NCBI GenBank assembly: GCA_965276815.1
Contig: CBDIBE010000008.1
Coordinates: 372,001 to 436,000, forward strand
Direction: 5' to 3'
DNA length: 64,000 nt
DNA from: JAVVHH01 sp965276815
GTDB taxonomy: Bacteria; Pseudomonadota; Alphaproteobacteria; Acetobacterales; Acetobacteraceae
Of the stretch, positions 52,926-60,559 are shown piece after piece (position 1 is the first letter of the stretch; each line of letters begins with the position of its first letter). Made by a program: the position numbers and the translations under genes. The notes below the pieces were generated by a model that had not been told where the DNA came from, did not search any database, and saw only the letters and a program-made list of their open reading frames with translations.

Positions 52926-53443
52926 CTTGGCGTTCCCTCGGCGGTGACGGGTTGCGGGGCAGCGCGCAGGGTCAGCACGACGTAATCGCTCTCGATGGAA
53001 ACGGGGATGGTCTCGGCGCTGAACGGGCCGCGGATCCGCTCGGCGCTTCCCGCGTCGACGGCCTTTTGCAGCGCTGCTCCCGGCTCCACGCCGACCGGAA
53101 CGGGCCGGGCGCGCAATCCCTTCGGGTTCCAGTAGGATTGGCCAGTGCGGATGTCGAACTCCCAATTGTGCCAGGGGCAGGTGACGTAGACCTTGTCCGG
53201 GTTGCCACGAATTTCGCCGGGCACGGAAGCGGTCACCTCGGTGACGACCTGGCCGCGGCAGAGTGGGCCGCCCAGATGCGGGCAGCGGTTCAGCAGGGCG
53301 TAGAAGCTGCCGCGGACGTTGTAGATGCCGATCTCACGGCCGCCGGCTTGGACGATCCGGCGCTCACCGTCGCCGATCTCGTCGGCGCGGGCGATGACAT
53401 AGCGGCGCATGCCGGCTGGCGGGCGAGGTTTGATCTCACTCAT
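52922..53443 (-). CDS. Rieske 2Fe-2S protein
   Basis: 173 aa. The cluster ligands are Cys54 and His56 (RCPHLGGPL) and Cys89 and His92 (CPWHNWEFD). The gap between the pairs is about 32 residues, longer than in ordinary Rieske ferredoxins, with the insert TASVPGEIRGNPDK. No signal peptide is seen and no oxygenase alpha domain, so it is a soluble ferredoxin-like electron carrier or a small regulator-type subunit. AAGGAGA precedes the ATG. It is first in the operon, beside a truncated GntR regulator. Confidence 0.88.
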   Translation of the reverse strand: MSEIKPRPPAGMRRYVIARADEIGDGERRIVQAGGREIGIYNVRGSFYALLNRCPHLGGPLCRGQVVTEVTASVPGEIRGNPDKVYVTCPWHNWEFDIRTGQSYWNPKGLRARPVPVGVEPGAALQKAVDAGSAERIRGPFSAETIPVSIESDYVVLTLRAAPQPVTAEGTPR

Positions 53444-53503
53444 CCGGAGCTCTCCTTGCAGATTGCGGGTGCTGCCGCGGTTTGCGTCAGCTCGTAACGA
53501 TAG

Positions 53504-53833
53504 GTCTCCTGCAGCAGCCCGACCAGCACGCTCGAAAACCCCATCAATATGGTGAGGTACTCACACAGTGACCGGGTGCGTTACCTGAGTATGGAGGAGC
53601 CGGTACCGCGGGCGACGATCATCAAGCAGCACGCCGCGATCCTCACTGCCGTAGTCGCGCATGACCCGGAGGCCGCCGCGGTCACGATGGAAGTTCACAT
53701 GGCGGCGATCATCCACTCGCTCCCGCGGCTAGCGGCGCGCCATCCGTCTTTGTTCGAGGCGGCACAAACCGTGCGGCGACCTGGTGTGATGTTCTCCCGG
53801 ACTCGAGAGCGGTCATGCCCGCCGGCGGAATAG
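53504..53833 (+). pseudogene. GntR/FCD regulator, C-terminal remnant
   Basis: The frame reads ENPINMVRYSHSDRVRYLSM, IIKQHAAILTAVVAHDPEAA and then AAIIHSLPRLAARHPSLFE, which is the last third of an FCD ligand-binding domain including its C-terminal helices. The N-terminal winged HTH and most of the FCD are missing, and a TAG at 53501 closes the frame upstream. The stump begins about 60 bases from the divergent Rieske gene, so a deletion seems to have removed the regulator's DNA-binding part and the shared promoter. Confidence 0.65.
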
Positions 53834-54091
53834 GGCAAGCTTTCGGTGCACCTGGTTCGATACGGGAGCTTGGCAGCGGCCCATGATTCGGCGCGCGCAT
53901 CTCGGCTCTACTTCGGAGCAGATTGTCGCGCCATCCAGCTTGGGGTGTGCTTGCGTCCGAGGTGTCCGTCATTCGGGATTCGATATGCCTCGGCGCACCG
54001 ATACGCAATCCAGACAAGCCCATGCACTTGCACTAGCTGTCCGAACGGCTAGCTGCCACTTCCTCCAACAATAACCATCTGATTGAGGGAA
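53834..54091. other. Non-coding stretch before tRNA-Arg
   Basis: About 258 bases with no convincing gene. Short frames are present on both strands, but none has family-like sequence or a good start. The last 40 bases before the tRNA 3' end are AT-richer and could hold its terminator. Confidence 0.4.
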
Positions 54092-54168
54092 TGGCGCACC
54101 CGACAGGATTCGAACCTGTGACCTTCGGCTTCGGAGGCCGACACTCTATCCAGCTGAGCTACGGGTGC
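54092..54168 (-). tRNA. tRNA-Arg (anticodon CCG)
   Basis: 77 bases including an encoded CCA end. Acceptor GCACCCG pairs with CGGGTGC, G is the discriminator base, the D-arm is GCTCAGCTGGATAGAG, the anticodon stem TCGGC/GCCGA encloses loop CTCCGAA with anticodon CCG, and the T-arm is ACAGGTTCGAATCCTGT. It decodes CGG. Confidence 0.97.
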
Positions 54169-54222
54169 CCTGGTATTTCACGTAGTCCCGTCGGCCGGCA
54201 CAGGTCAACGGAACGGCGTCAT

Positions 54223-54254
54223 CGGAGGGCGACGCTCTATCCAGCCGAGCTACG
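54223..54254 (-). pseudogene. Partial tRNA-Arg copy (D-arm to anticodon)
   Basis: 32 bases match 29 of 32 bases of 54132-54163, covering the D-arm and the 5' half of the anticodon arm with CCG. The acceptor and T-arm are lost. It lies about 55 bases beyond the 5' end of the intact tRNA gene, in the same orientation, so it is a decayed tandem duplicate. Confidence 0.7.
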
Positions 54255-54299
54255 ATCCCCGACCTCCTCATAGCGCCCCGGCGCGGTCCCGCCAAGCCT

Positions 54300-55331
54300 C
54301 TATCCCCGCCAGGCCAGCCATGCCCGCGCCCAGCGGTCCGCGCCCGAAGGCAACGGGGCGGATTGGTCCTCGATCCAGGCAATCACGTCCTGGATCACCG
54401 CCTCGCGCCCCTTGTCCCGCAGCAACAGGTGATAGCCCGAGGGATACAAGCCCCGCCGGACGCTCGCCGGCATGTTGCGCCATGCCCGAGACGCCGCCTC
54501 GACCGGCACGATCGAGTCCTTCTCACCATACAGCGCCAGCACGTGATCGGGCAGGTGCTTGGCCGCCGCCTGCGCGTCGTCCATCAGATCGGCCAAGCCG
54601 CGCAGAGCGTCGAACCGGGTGCGGCGGATCGTCAGCGGGTCGCGCGCCAGGCGCAGGATCGCCTCACGGTTGTCGCTGGCCACAACGTGCAGCTTCACCT
54701 CGCCGCCGGTCACGCTCAGACCCGGCGCCATGCTCGAGACCAGCCACAAGCCGCTGCTCAGCGCCATGCCCATCTGCTTGCGGCCCCAAACCGCCGGCGA
54801 CAGCAGGATCCAGCCATCGACCGGCGGTGCGTCCGGCCGGGCCGCCAGCCCCATCAGCACGGCGCCGCCCATGCTCTCGCCCATCGCGTAGAGCGGCACG
54901 CCCGGGTAGCGCGTGCGCAGCTGGCGCAGCATCGTCGCCGCATCGTCCATCATCACGTCCGACCCGGCCCAGCGCCCGCGATCCGGCGCCGCGCCGAAGC
55001 CACGCTGGTCCGGCGCGAAAATCGCGATCCCGGCCTTGGCAAAGTCGGGTCCCGGGATCTCCCACGCGTCCCGGCTGTCATTGAAGCCGTGCAGCGCCAG
55101 CACGACGGCAAGCGGCTTGCCCGCGGGCAGCCAGCGCCGAACCGGCAGCTCCGCCCCATCCGGCATCCGAGCGACTTCGTCCACCTGCAGCGACATCGCG
55201 GGCAGCGGCGGCAGGATCGGGTTGTAGACGGGAAGGGCGGCGCAACCCATGACAGGTAGCACGATCAGAAGGCAGCGGAGCCAATCACGCACAGCGGAAA
55301 TCACGGACGGGACGGCTAGCATTAATGCCAT
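54300..55331 (-). CDS. Alpha/beta hydrolase, monoglyceride-lipase/lysophospholipase-like, probable lipoprotein
   Basis: About 343 aa. The N-terminus has a hydrophobic segment ending LLIVLPVMGCAALP, a lipobox-like Cys. The hydrolase domain shows LALHGFNDSRDAW (oxyanion loop), the nucleophile elbow AMGESMGG (Ser), an acidic residue in YGEKDSIVP and the catalytic His in PSGYHLLLRD. This gives a complete Ser-Asp-His triad. The start is placed at the ATG at 55331. It is a single gene, divergent from the zinc-finger/polA pair. Confidence 0.85.
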   Translation of the reverse strand: MALMLAVPSVISAVRDWLRCLLIVLPVMGCAALPVYNPILPPLPAMSLQVDEVARMPDGAELPVRRWLPAGKPLAVVLALHGFNDSRDAWEIPGPDFAKAGIAIFAPDQRGFGAAPDRGRWAGSDVMMDDAATMLRQLRTRYPGVPLYAMGESMGGAVLMGLAARPDAPPVDGWILLSPAVWGRKQMGMALSSGLWLVSSMAPGLSVTGGEVKLHVVASDNREAILRLARDPLTIRRTRFDALRGLADLMDDAQAAAKHLPDHVLALYGEKDSIVPVEAASRAWRNMPASVRRGLYPSGYHLLLRDKGREAVIQDVIAWIEDQSAPLPSGADRWARAWLAWRG

Positions 55332-55444
55332 GAAATCGCCATAAAAATTTCGATTGCGGTCCAAAAAGCCAACGGGCAATGCACGCGCGGTTGAATCAGC
55401 CCGTAGCAGGGCTAGTATGGGCCCACCCCGTCCAGAGGACCGCG

Positions 55445-55654
55445 ATGCCATTCGGCGCCAACACGCCTACGCCGGATATCGGCCAGCCCGAGACCTTCCT
55501 CGTCGACAGCCGGGTCGTGGCCTGCGACGGCGGCGACGGGCCGCTCGGCCACCCGCGCGTCTGGCTGCATATCGTCGATCACCAGACCTTCTGCCCGTAC
55601 TGCTCGCGCATCTACGTGCTCAAGCCCGGCGCCGGCGACGACCAAGCCCACTAG
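55445..55654 (+). CDS. Zinc-finger CHCC protein (NDUFS6-like)
   Basis: 69 aa. It has Cys at VACDGG, His at GHPRVWLHI and the pair CPYCSRIYVL, the zf-CHCC pattern of mitochondrial complex I subunit NDUFS6 and its alphaproteobacterial homologues. The ATG at 55445 follows AGAGGACCGCG. It lies one base before polA, so the two are cotranscribed. Confidence 0.85.
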   Translation: MPFGANTPTPDIGQPETFLVDSRVVACDGGDGPLGHPRVWLHIVDHQTFCPYCSRIYVLKPGAGDDQAH

Positions 55655-55655
55655 C

Positions 55656-58469
55656 ATGGCCGACGCCATCCTCACCGAACCGGAAGCTGCGACCCAAGCC
55701 GAGGGCGAGAAGCTGCATCTCGTCCTGATCGACGGGTCCGGCTTCATCTTCCGCGCGTTCCACGCGCTCCCGCCTATGACCCGGCCAGACGGCACCCCGG
55801 TCAACGCCGTTTTCGGCTTCACGAACATGCTCGCCCGCCTGCTGCAGAACCACGAAGGCACGCATATCGCCGTCGTGTTCGACGCCGGCCGCACCACCTT
55901 CCGTAACGACCTCTACCAGCTCTACAAGGCGCAGCGCCCAGAGCCGCCGCCCGAGCTGGTGCCGCAATTCGCCCTCGTGCGCGACGCGACCGCCGCCTTC
56001 GGCGTCACCGCGGTCGAGCTCGCCACCTGGGAGGCCGACGACCTCATCGCCTCCTATACCGTTGCGGCGTGCAAGGCAGGCGGCCGGATCACCATCGTGT
56101 CCTCCGACAAGGACCTGATGCAGCTCATTGGCGACCGGGTCATCATGCAGGATCCGATCAAGCAGAAGCCGATCGGCGCCGACGAGGTGATGGCCAAGTT
56201 CGGCGTGGCGCCCGACAAGGTGGTCGAGGTCCAGGCGCTGATGGGCGACAGCGTGGACAACGTGCCTGGCGTCCCCGGCGTCGGCCCGAAGAACGCGGCG
56301 CAGCTCATCCAGGAATATGGCGACGTCGAGGGCGTGATCGCCGGCATCGACCGCATGAAGCCCGGCAAGCGGCGCGACCTGCTCGACGCGCATCGCGAGA
56401 ACATCCGCATCAGCCGCAAGCTGGTCGAGCTGTGCCGCGAGGTCCCACTGCCGATCCCGCTGGAGGAGTTGCGCGCCCGCGAACCGGACCGCGCCACGCT
56501 GGGAAGCTGGCTCTTGGCCATGGGCTTCCTCAGTACGGCGAACCGCCTCGGCCTCGCCGAAGGCACCGCGCCCCCTTCGCCCGAGCCGGAGACGCTCGAG
56601 GTCGAGCCGGAACAGCCGCCGTTCGGCCCCTACGAGTGCGTGACCACGCGGGACCGGCTGCAGGCCTGGATCGCCGAGGCGCACCAGGCCGGGGTCATCG
56701 CCCTGGACACGGAGACGGACGGCCTCGATCCGACCCGCGCGACCTTGATCGGGATTGGCCTGGCAACCGGCCCGAGCCGTGGCTGCTACATCCCGCTGCG
56801 CCACCGCAATGGCGCGCAGGCCGCGCAAGCCTCGCTGGATGGCGCCCCTGCCGGGCCGGCGCTCGAACAGATCGCGCCGGAGGAGGCGCTCGAGGCGCTC
56901 AAGCCGTTGTTCCGCGACCCATCCGTGCTGAAGATCATGCACAACGGCAAGCCGGACCTGATCGCGCTGGCGCGCGCCGGGCTGCACGTGTCGCCGGTGG
57001 ACGACACGATGCTGATTTCCTACACGCAGGGCACCGGCGCGCATGGCCACGGGCTCGACGAGTGCGCGCTGCGCGATCTCGGGCACAAGCCGATGAGCTT
57101 CGACAGCGTGACCGGCACCGGCCGCGCGCGTCTGCCCTTCGCCGAGGTGCCGCTCGACCGCGCCACCGCCTATGGCGCCGAAGACCCCGACATCGCGCTG
57201 CGTCTGTGGCACGTCTTGCGGCCGCGGCTGCGCACCGCGCACGCGCTCGGCATCTATGAGCGCGTGGAGCGCCGGCTGGTCCCGGTGCTGATGGACATGG
57301 AACGGGCCGGCGTGAAGGTCGACGCGGACGAGTTGCGCCGCATGTCCGCCGATTTCGCCGCGCGCATGGAGGCGATGGAGGCCGAGATCCACGCCATGGC
57401 CGGCCACCCGTTCAACCTCGGCAGCCCCAAGGCGTTGGGAGAAATCCTGTTCGACGAGATGAAACTGCCCGGCGGCCGCCGGATGGCGACCGGCGCCTGG
57501 GGCACCGACGTCACCGTCCTGCAGGGCCTGGCCGACCAAGGGCACGACCTGCCGGCGCGCATCATCGACTGGCGCCAGCTCAGCAAGCTGCGCTCGACCT
57601 ACACCGAGGCATTGCAGCAGCAGATCAACAAGCTGACCGGCCGTGTGCACACTAGCTTCGGCCAAGCCAACACCAGCACCGGCCGCATCTCGTCTACCGA
57701 CCCGAACCTGCAGAATATCCCGATCCGCACCGAGGAGGGCGGCCGTATCCGCCGCGCCTTCGTCGCCGAGCCCGGCCATGTGCTGGTGAGCTGCGACTAC
57801 AGCCAGATCGAGCTGCGGCTGATGGCGCATGTCGCCGACATCGCGCCGCTCAAGGAGGCGTTCGCCGCCGGCCAGGACATCCATGTTCGCACCGCGTCCG
57901 AGGTGTTCAGCGTCCCGATGGAGGGCATGGACGCGGCGACGCGCCGCCGGGCCAAGGCGATCAATTTCGGCATCATCTACGGCATCAGCGGCTTCGGCCT
58001 CGCCCGCCAGCTCGGCATCGAGCCCGGCGAGGCTGCGATTTACATAAAGGCCTATTTCGAGCGTTACCCCGGCATCCGCGACTACATGGAGCGGACCAAG
58101 GAGGAGGCGCGCATTCACGGGTACGTGCTGACCCCGTTCGGGCGCCGTTGCTGGGTGCCGGGAATTGCCGAGAAGAAGCCGCATCTGCGCGCCTACGCCG
58201 AACGGCAGGCGATCAACGCGCCGCTGCAGGGAGGTGCGGCCGACATCATCAAGCGCGCCATGGTTCACCTGCCCGCAGCGTTGAAGCGGGCCGGCCTGTC
58301 GTCGCGGCTGCTGCTGCAAGTGCACGACGAATTGCTGTTTGAGGCGCCGGAGGCGCAGGCCGATGCGACGGCTCGGGTCGCCAAGCAGGTCATGGAAGGC
58401 GCAGCCACGATCTCAGTGCCGCTAGTCGTCGAGACCGGCTCCGGACACAGCTGGGCCGAGGCGCATTAA
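55656..58469 (+). CDS. polA: DNA polymerase I
   Basis: 937 aa, three domains. The 5' nuclease (about 15-300) shows LIDGSGFIFRAFHALP and DSVDNVPGVPGVGPKNA. The 3'-5' exonuclease (about 325-520) has its first acidic motif intact, VIALDTETDGLDP, so proofreading should work. The polymerase domain (about 560-937) shows SCDYSQIELRLMAHV (motif A), RRRAKAINFGIIYGIS (motif B) and LQVHDELLFEAP (motif C). It fills repair gaps and removes RNA primers. Confidence 0.98.
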   Translation: MADAILTEPEAATQAEGEKLHLVLIDGSGFIFRAFHALPPMTRPDGTPVNAVFGFTNMLARLLQNHEGTHIAVVFDAGRTTFRNDLYQLYKAQRPEPPPELVPQFALVRDATAAFGVTAVELATWEADDLIASYTVAACKAGGRITIVSSDKDLMQLIGDRVIMQDPIKQKPIGADEVMAKFGVAPDKVVEVQALMGDSVDNVPGVPGVGPKNAAQLIQEYGDVEGVIAGIDRMKPGKRRDLLDAHRENIRISRKLVELCREVPLPIPLEELRAREPDRATLGSWLLAMGFLSTANRLGLAEGTAPPSPEPETLEVEPEQPPFGPYECVTTRDRLQAWIAEAHQAGVIALDTETDGLDPTRATLIGIGLATGPSRGCYIPLRHRNGAQAAQASLDGAPAGPALEQIAPEEALEALKPLFRDPSVLKIMHNGKPDLIALARAGLHVSPVDDTMLISYTQGTGAHGHGLDECALRDLGHKPMSFDSVTGTGRARLPFAEVPLDRATAYGAEDPDIALRLWHVLRPRLRTAHALGIYERVERRLVPVLMDMERAGVKVDADELRRMSADFAARMEAMEAEIHAMAGHPFNLGSPKALGEILFDEMKLPGGRRMATGAWGTDVTVLQGLADQGHDLPARIIDWRQLSKLRSTYTEALQQQINKLTGRVHTSFGQANTSTGRISSTDPNLQNIPIRTEEGGRIRRAFVAEPGHVLVSCDYSQIELRLMAHVADIAPLKEAFAAGQDIHVRTASEVFSVPMEGMDAATRRRAKAINFGIIYGISGFGLARQLGIEPGEAAIYIKAYFERYPGIRDYMERTKEEARIHGYVLTPFGRRCWVPGIAEKKPHLRAYAERQAINAPLQGGAADIIKRAMVHLPAALKRAGLSSRLLLQVHDELLFEAPEAQADATARVAKQVMEGAATISVPLVVETGSGHSWAEAH

Positions 58470-58482
58470 TCCGCTGTCTTCT

Positions 58483-58560
58483 CCCTCTCCGTCCGGGAGA
58501 GGGCCGGGGTGGGGGCCTTGCTGACACACCCTCACCCAACCCTCTCCCGGAGGGAGAGGG
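58483..58560. repeat. Pair of REP palindromes in inverted orientation (BIME-like)
   Basis: First hairpin: CCCTCTCC (58483-58490), GTCC, GGGAGAGGG (58495-58503). Second: CCCTCTCCC (58540-58548), GGA, GGGAGAGGG (58552-58560). Their gccggggtggggg and ccctcaccc tails face each other, so the two copies are mirror images. The element separates polA from the glycosyltransferase gene and may end polA transcription. Confidence 0.7.
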
Positions 58561-58579
58561 TTCGTGATGCCGTCGGCTG

Positions 58580-59557
58580 ATGCGCATCTCGGTGGTGATC
58601 ACGACTCGGGACCGACCCGGCCTGCTGCGCCGTGCGTTGGCGTCGGTGCAGGCCCAAACCTACCTGGAACTCGAGATCGTGGTCGTGGACGACGGGTCCG
58701 CGCCCTCCTTTGCCGCCGAGCACGACGAGTTGGCGTGTGGGTTGGGCGCGCGCGGCGCGTTCCATCGCCTGCCGCCAGTGCCCGGCGGGCACGGCCCCAG
58801 TTTCGCCCGCAATCACGGCGTTGCCCAGGCGCAGGGCGAATGGGTCGCCTTCCTCGACGATGACGACGAATGGATCGATCCGGACTACCTGGCCCGCACG
58901 GCCCACACCCTGGCGGCCAACCCGTCGGCCGACCTCCAGTACGCCAACCAGGAGGCGATCCGTGCCGACGGTAGCCGGATCGAGCAAGTCGTCTGGATCG
59001 AGGACCTCGCCGCCATCCTCGACCGGACCGTCCACAAGCGGCCAGATGGCACGTTCCTGGCCCATCCCGTCCAATTCCTGCAAAGCCGCGGGTTCTGCCA
59101 CCTCAACGCGACCGTGATCGGCCGCGCCTTCTTTCACGAACTCGGCGGCTTCGACATCACCCTGCGCTATGAGGAAGACCGCGACTTCCACCTCCGCGCC
59201 ATCGACGCTGCCTCCGCCATCGTGCACGACCCGCATACGATCGCCCGGCATCACGTCCCAGAGCGGGGAACGCAATCCACCCGCATGAGCCTCGACCAGC
59301 GCGCGCTCGATCAGCTTCGCCTGCTGGACAAGGCGATCCTTCAGGCGAAACGCCCCGGCGTCCGCGCCTACGCGCAACGGCACAAAGCCTACACGCTCAA
59401 GGCGCTCGCCCAGCGGCGCGCTGACGCCGGCGACCTGCAAGTGGCCGGCTTTTATGCCAGCGAGGCGCTTGGCATCGGCGCCAATCCCAAATGGCTCGCC
59501 TACCTTGCCTCCCTCTGGCTCAAGCGCGGGCTGCGCCGCGGAACGCCATCTGCTTGA
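58580..59557 (+). CDS. Glycosyltransferase family 2
   Basis: 325 aa. The GT-A fold is marked by ISVVITTRDRPGLLRRALASV, IVVVDDGS (nucleotide-sugar binding) and WVAFLDDDDEWIDPDYL, whose DDD is the metal-binding DxD. FHELGGFDITLRYEEDRDFHLR is the acceptor-side ED-like motif. No membrane helices, so it is cytosolic or peripheral. Acceptor unknown. It ends 38 bases inside the convergent receiver gene. Confidence 0.87.
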   Translation: MRISVVITTRDRPGLLRRALASVQAQTYLELEIVVVDDGSAPSFAAEHDELACGLGARGAFHRLPPVPGGHGPSFARNHGVAQAQGEWVAFLDDDDEWIDPDYLARTAHTLAANPSADLQYANQEAIRADGSRIEQVVWIEDLAAILDRTVHKRPDGTFLAHPVQFLQSRGFCHLNATVIGRAFFHELGGFDITLRYEEDRDFHLRAIDAASAIVHDPHTIARHHVPERGTQSTRMSLDQRALDQLRLLDKAILQAKRPGVRAYAQRHKAYTLKALAQRRADAGDLQVAGFYASEALGIGANPKWLAYLASLWLKRGLRRGTPSA

Positions 59558-59909
59558 CCAGTCGCGACAGCGAGTCGCTCCCGAAGGGTTTCGGCAGGAT
59601 CGCCTCCCGGTCGTCCAAGATGCGCCCCTGCAGCGACGTCATCCGGCCGGTGATGAAGATGATCGACAAGTCCGGCCGCAGCCGGTGCATCTCGTCGGCC
59701 AGGTCCGCGCCGCTCGGTCCCGGCCCGGGATCGACGTCGGTCACGATCAGCGGTGCATCCAGCCCGTTGCGCACCATCTGCAGCGCCCCTTGCGCGTCCG
59801 CCGCCCTGATGACGTCGTAGCCTTCCTCCTCGAGCATCATCGCGACGGTATCCCGGACCAGGGGATCGTCTTCGACGAGTAATAGGCAGATGCTGGCCGT
59901 GCCGGACAT
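59520..59909 (-). CDS. Single-domain response regulator (receiver)
   Basis: 129 aa. The CheY-like fold has the acidic pair in LLLVEDDPLVRDT, phospho-Asp in LIVTDVDPGPG, Thr in IIFITGRM and Lys in ILPKPF. There is no output domain. The ATG at 59909 is chosen because the receiver fold begins immediately after it. Its last 12 codons overlap the 3' end of the convergent glycosyltransferase. No histidine kinase is adjacent. Its upstream region contains a copy of the hrcA 3' end (59971-60008). Confidence 0.87.
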   Translation of the reverse strand: MSGTASICLLLVEDDPLVRDTVAMMLEEEGYDVIRAADAQGALQMVRNGLDAPLIVTDVDPGPGPSGADLADEMHRLRPDLSIIFITGRMTSLQGRILDDREAILPKPFGSDSLSRLVKQMAFRGAARA

Positions 59910-59970
59910 GGTAGCAGAAACGAGACAGTTAACTTGGCGTTCGCAGGATTCAGCGGACGCCCAAGCTTGT

Positions 59971-60008
59971 GATGAGCCCGGCAATCGCCCGGGCCGTGTA
60001 GTCCACGA
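59971..60008 (-). repeat. Copy of the hrcA 3' end (attachment-site-like direct repeat, distal)
   Basis: 38 bases match 60566-60603 at 35 positions in the same orientation. On the minus strand it encodes VDYTARAIAGLI, against VDYTARAIARLLG at the real HrcA C-terminus. Nothing else of hrcA is present here. Together with the repeat inside hrcA it brackets the toxin/immunity-like cassette. Confidence 0.8.
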
Positions 60009-60087
60009 TGGAAACGACCCTTCCGTTTTCGCTTGCACGTCGCGTCGAACAAATGAAGAACGACCGAGGCGGAAGGGCGACCGGTGA

Positions 60088-60258
60088 ATGGGTTTAAAGA
60101 AAGGACGCGGCATTACGCCATCCGCGGTGGAGGGGGCGATCCAGCATGGGCGAGAATCGTCCGGCGGTACGCCCGGCACGACGCTTCATACCGGGGATAG
60201 CGGAGTGGTCGTAGTGACCGGACCGGCTGGACAGGTGATAACGGTCATTAATCGGTGA
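60088..60258 (+). pseudogene. Polymorphic-toxin C-terminal fragment (CdiA/Rhs-type, BECR-like)
   Basis: 56-codon frame with ATG at 60088: RGITPSAVEGAIQHG, GTPGTTLHTGD and VVVVTGPAGQVITVINR, then TGA. This order (RGIT-x-x-x-VE-x-x-I, a PGTT loop, two hydrophobic strands ending in VITV) resembles, from memory, the C-terminal half of BECR-fold RNase toxin tips carried by CdiA and Rhs proteins. The large carrier protein and the N-terminal part of the toxin are missing; upstream the frame is closed by a TGA at 60085. It overlaps the GTG of the next gene by 4 bases, the coupling expected for toxin and immunity. Family assignment needs a profile search. Confidence 0.5.
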
Positions 60259-60263
60259 GTATC

Positions 60264-60551
60264 ATGAGCAAGAAATACCAGATCAGTTTAATGGTTGGTG
60301 CAGTTAAGGATTATCAGGGCGGCTTAATGCCGCTTGGCATACTGGTAGGCAAAGTAGAAGGCATCTTAGATGTAATTGAGGACAGAGCAATTAGAGATAG
60401 TTTCTTTGACGCTCTTCTTGCAGTTGAAGAAGTGTATGCAAGAATTCAAAATGGAAGTTTTGATTCCCAACAGCATGGTAAGCCCGTTGTTGATCATGCT
60501 CTCAAAGAGATGCTCACAAAGGCCGAGGCGATTCTTGCGACTTCAGTTTGA
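60264..60551 (+). CDS. Candidate immunity protein of the orphan toxin module
   Basis: 95 aa from ATG 60264, or 98 aa from GTG 60255, which overlaps the stop of the toxin fragment (GTGA). The sequence is helical and acidic: LGILVGKVEGILDVIEDR, FFDALLAVEEVYARI, HGKPVVDHALKEMLTKAEA. No signal peptide or membrane segment. The coding stretch is strongly AT-rich (tta, aat, aga codons) against the GC-rich genome, a sign of recent transfer. Function as immunity is inferred from size, charge, position and composition; I do not recognise a named family. Confidence 0.6.
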   Translation: MSKKYQISLMVGAVKDYQGGLMPLGILVGKVEGILDVIEDRAIRDSFFDALLAVEEVYARIQNGSFDSQQHGKPVVDHALKEMLTKAEAILATSV

Positions 60552-60559
60552 AAGCTAGA

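Noticed and set aside
53444..53551. Short minus-strand frame starting MGFSSVLVGLLQETYRYELT that overlaps the Rieske start by ATGA
   Set aside because: It reads partly antisense to the GntR remnant and matches no family I recognise; chance frame more likely than a lost upstream gene.
54211..54260. Second tRNA gene next to tRNA-Arg
   Set aside because: Only the D-arm/anticodon half matches; no acceptor or T-arm can be folded, so it is listed as a partial copy.
55620..58325. 901-codon minus-strand frame opposite polA
   Set aside because: Mirror frame of a certain polA gene; composition is that of a codon-biased antisense strand.
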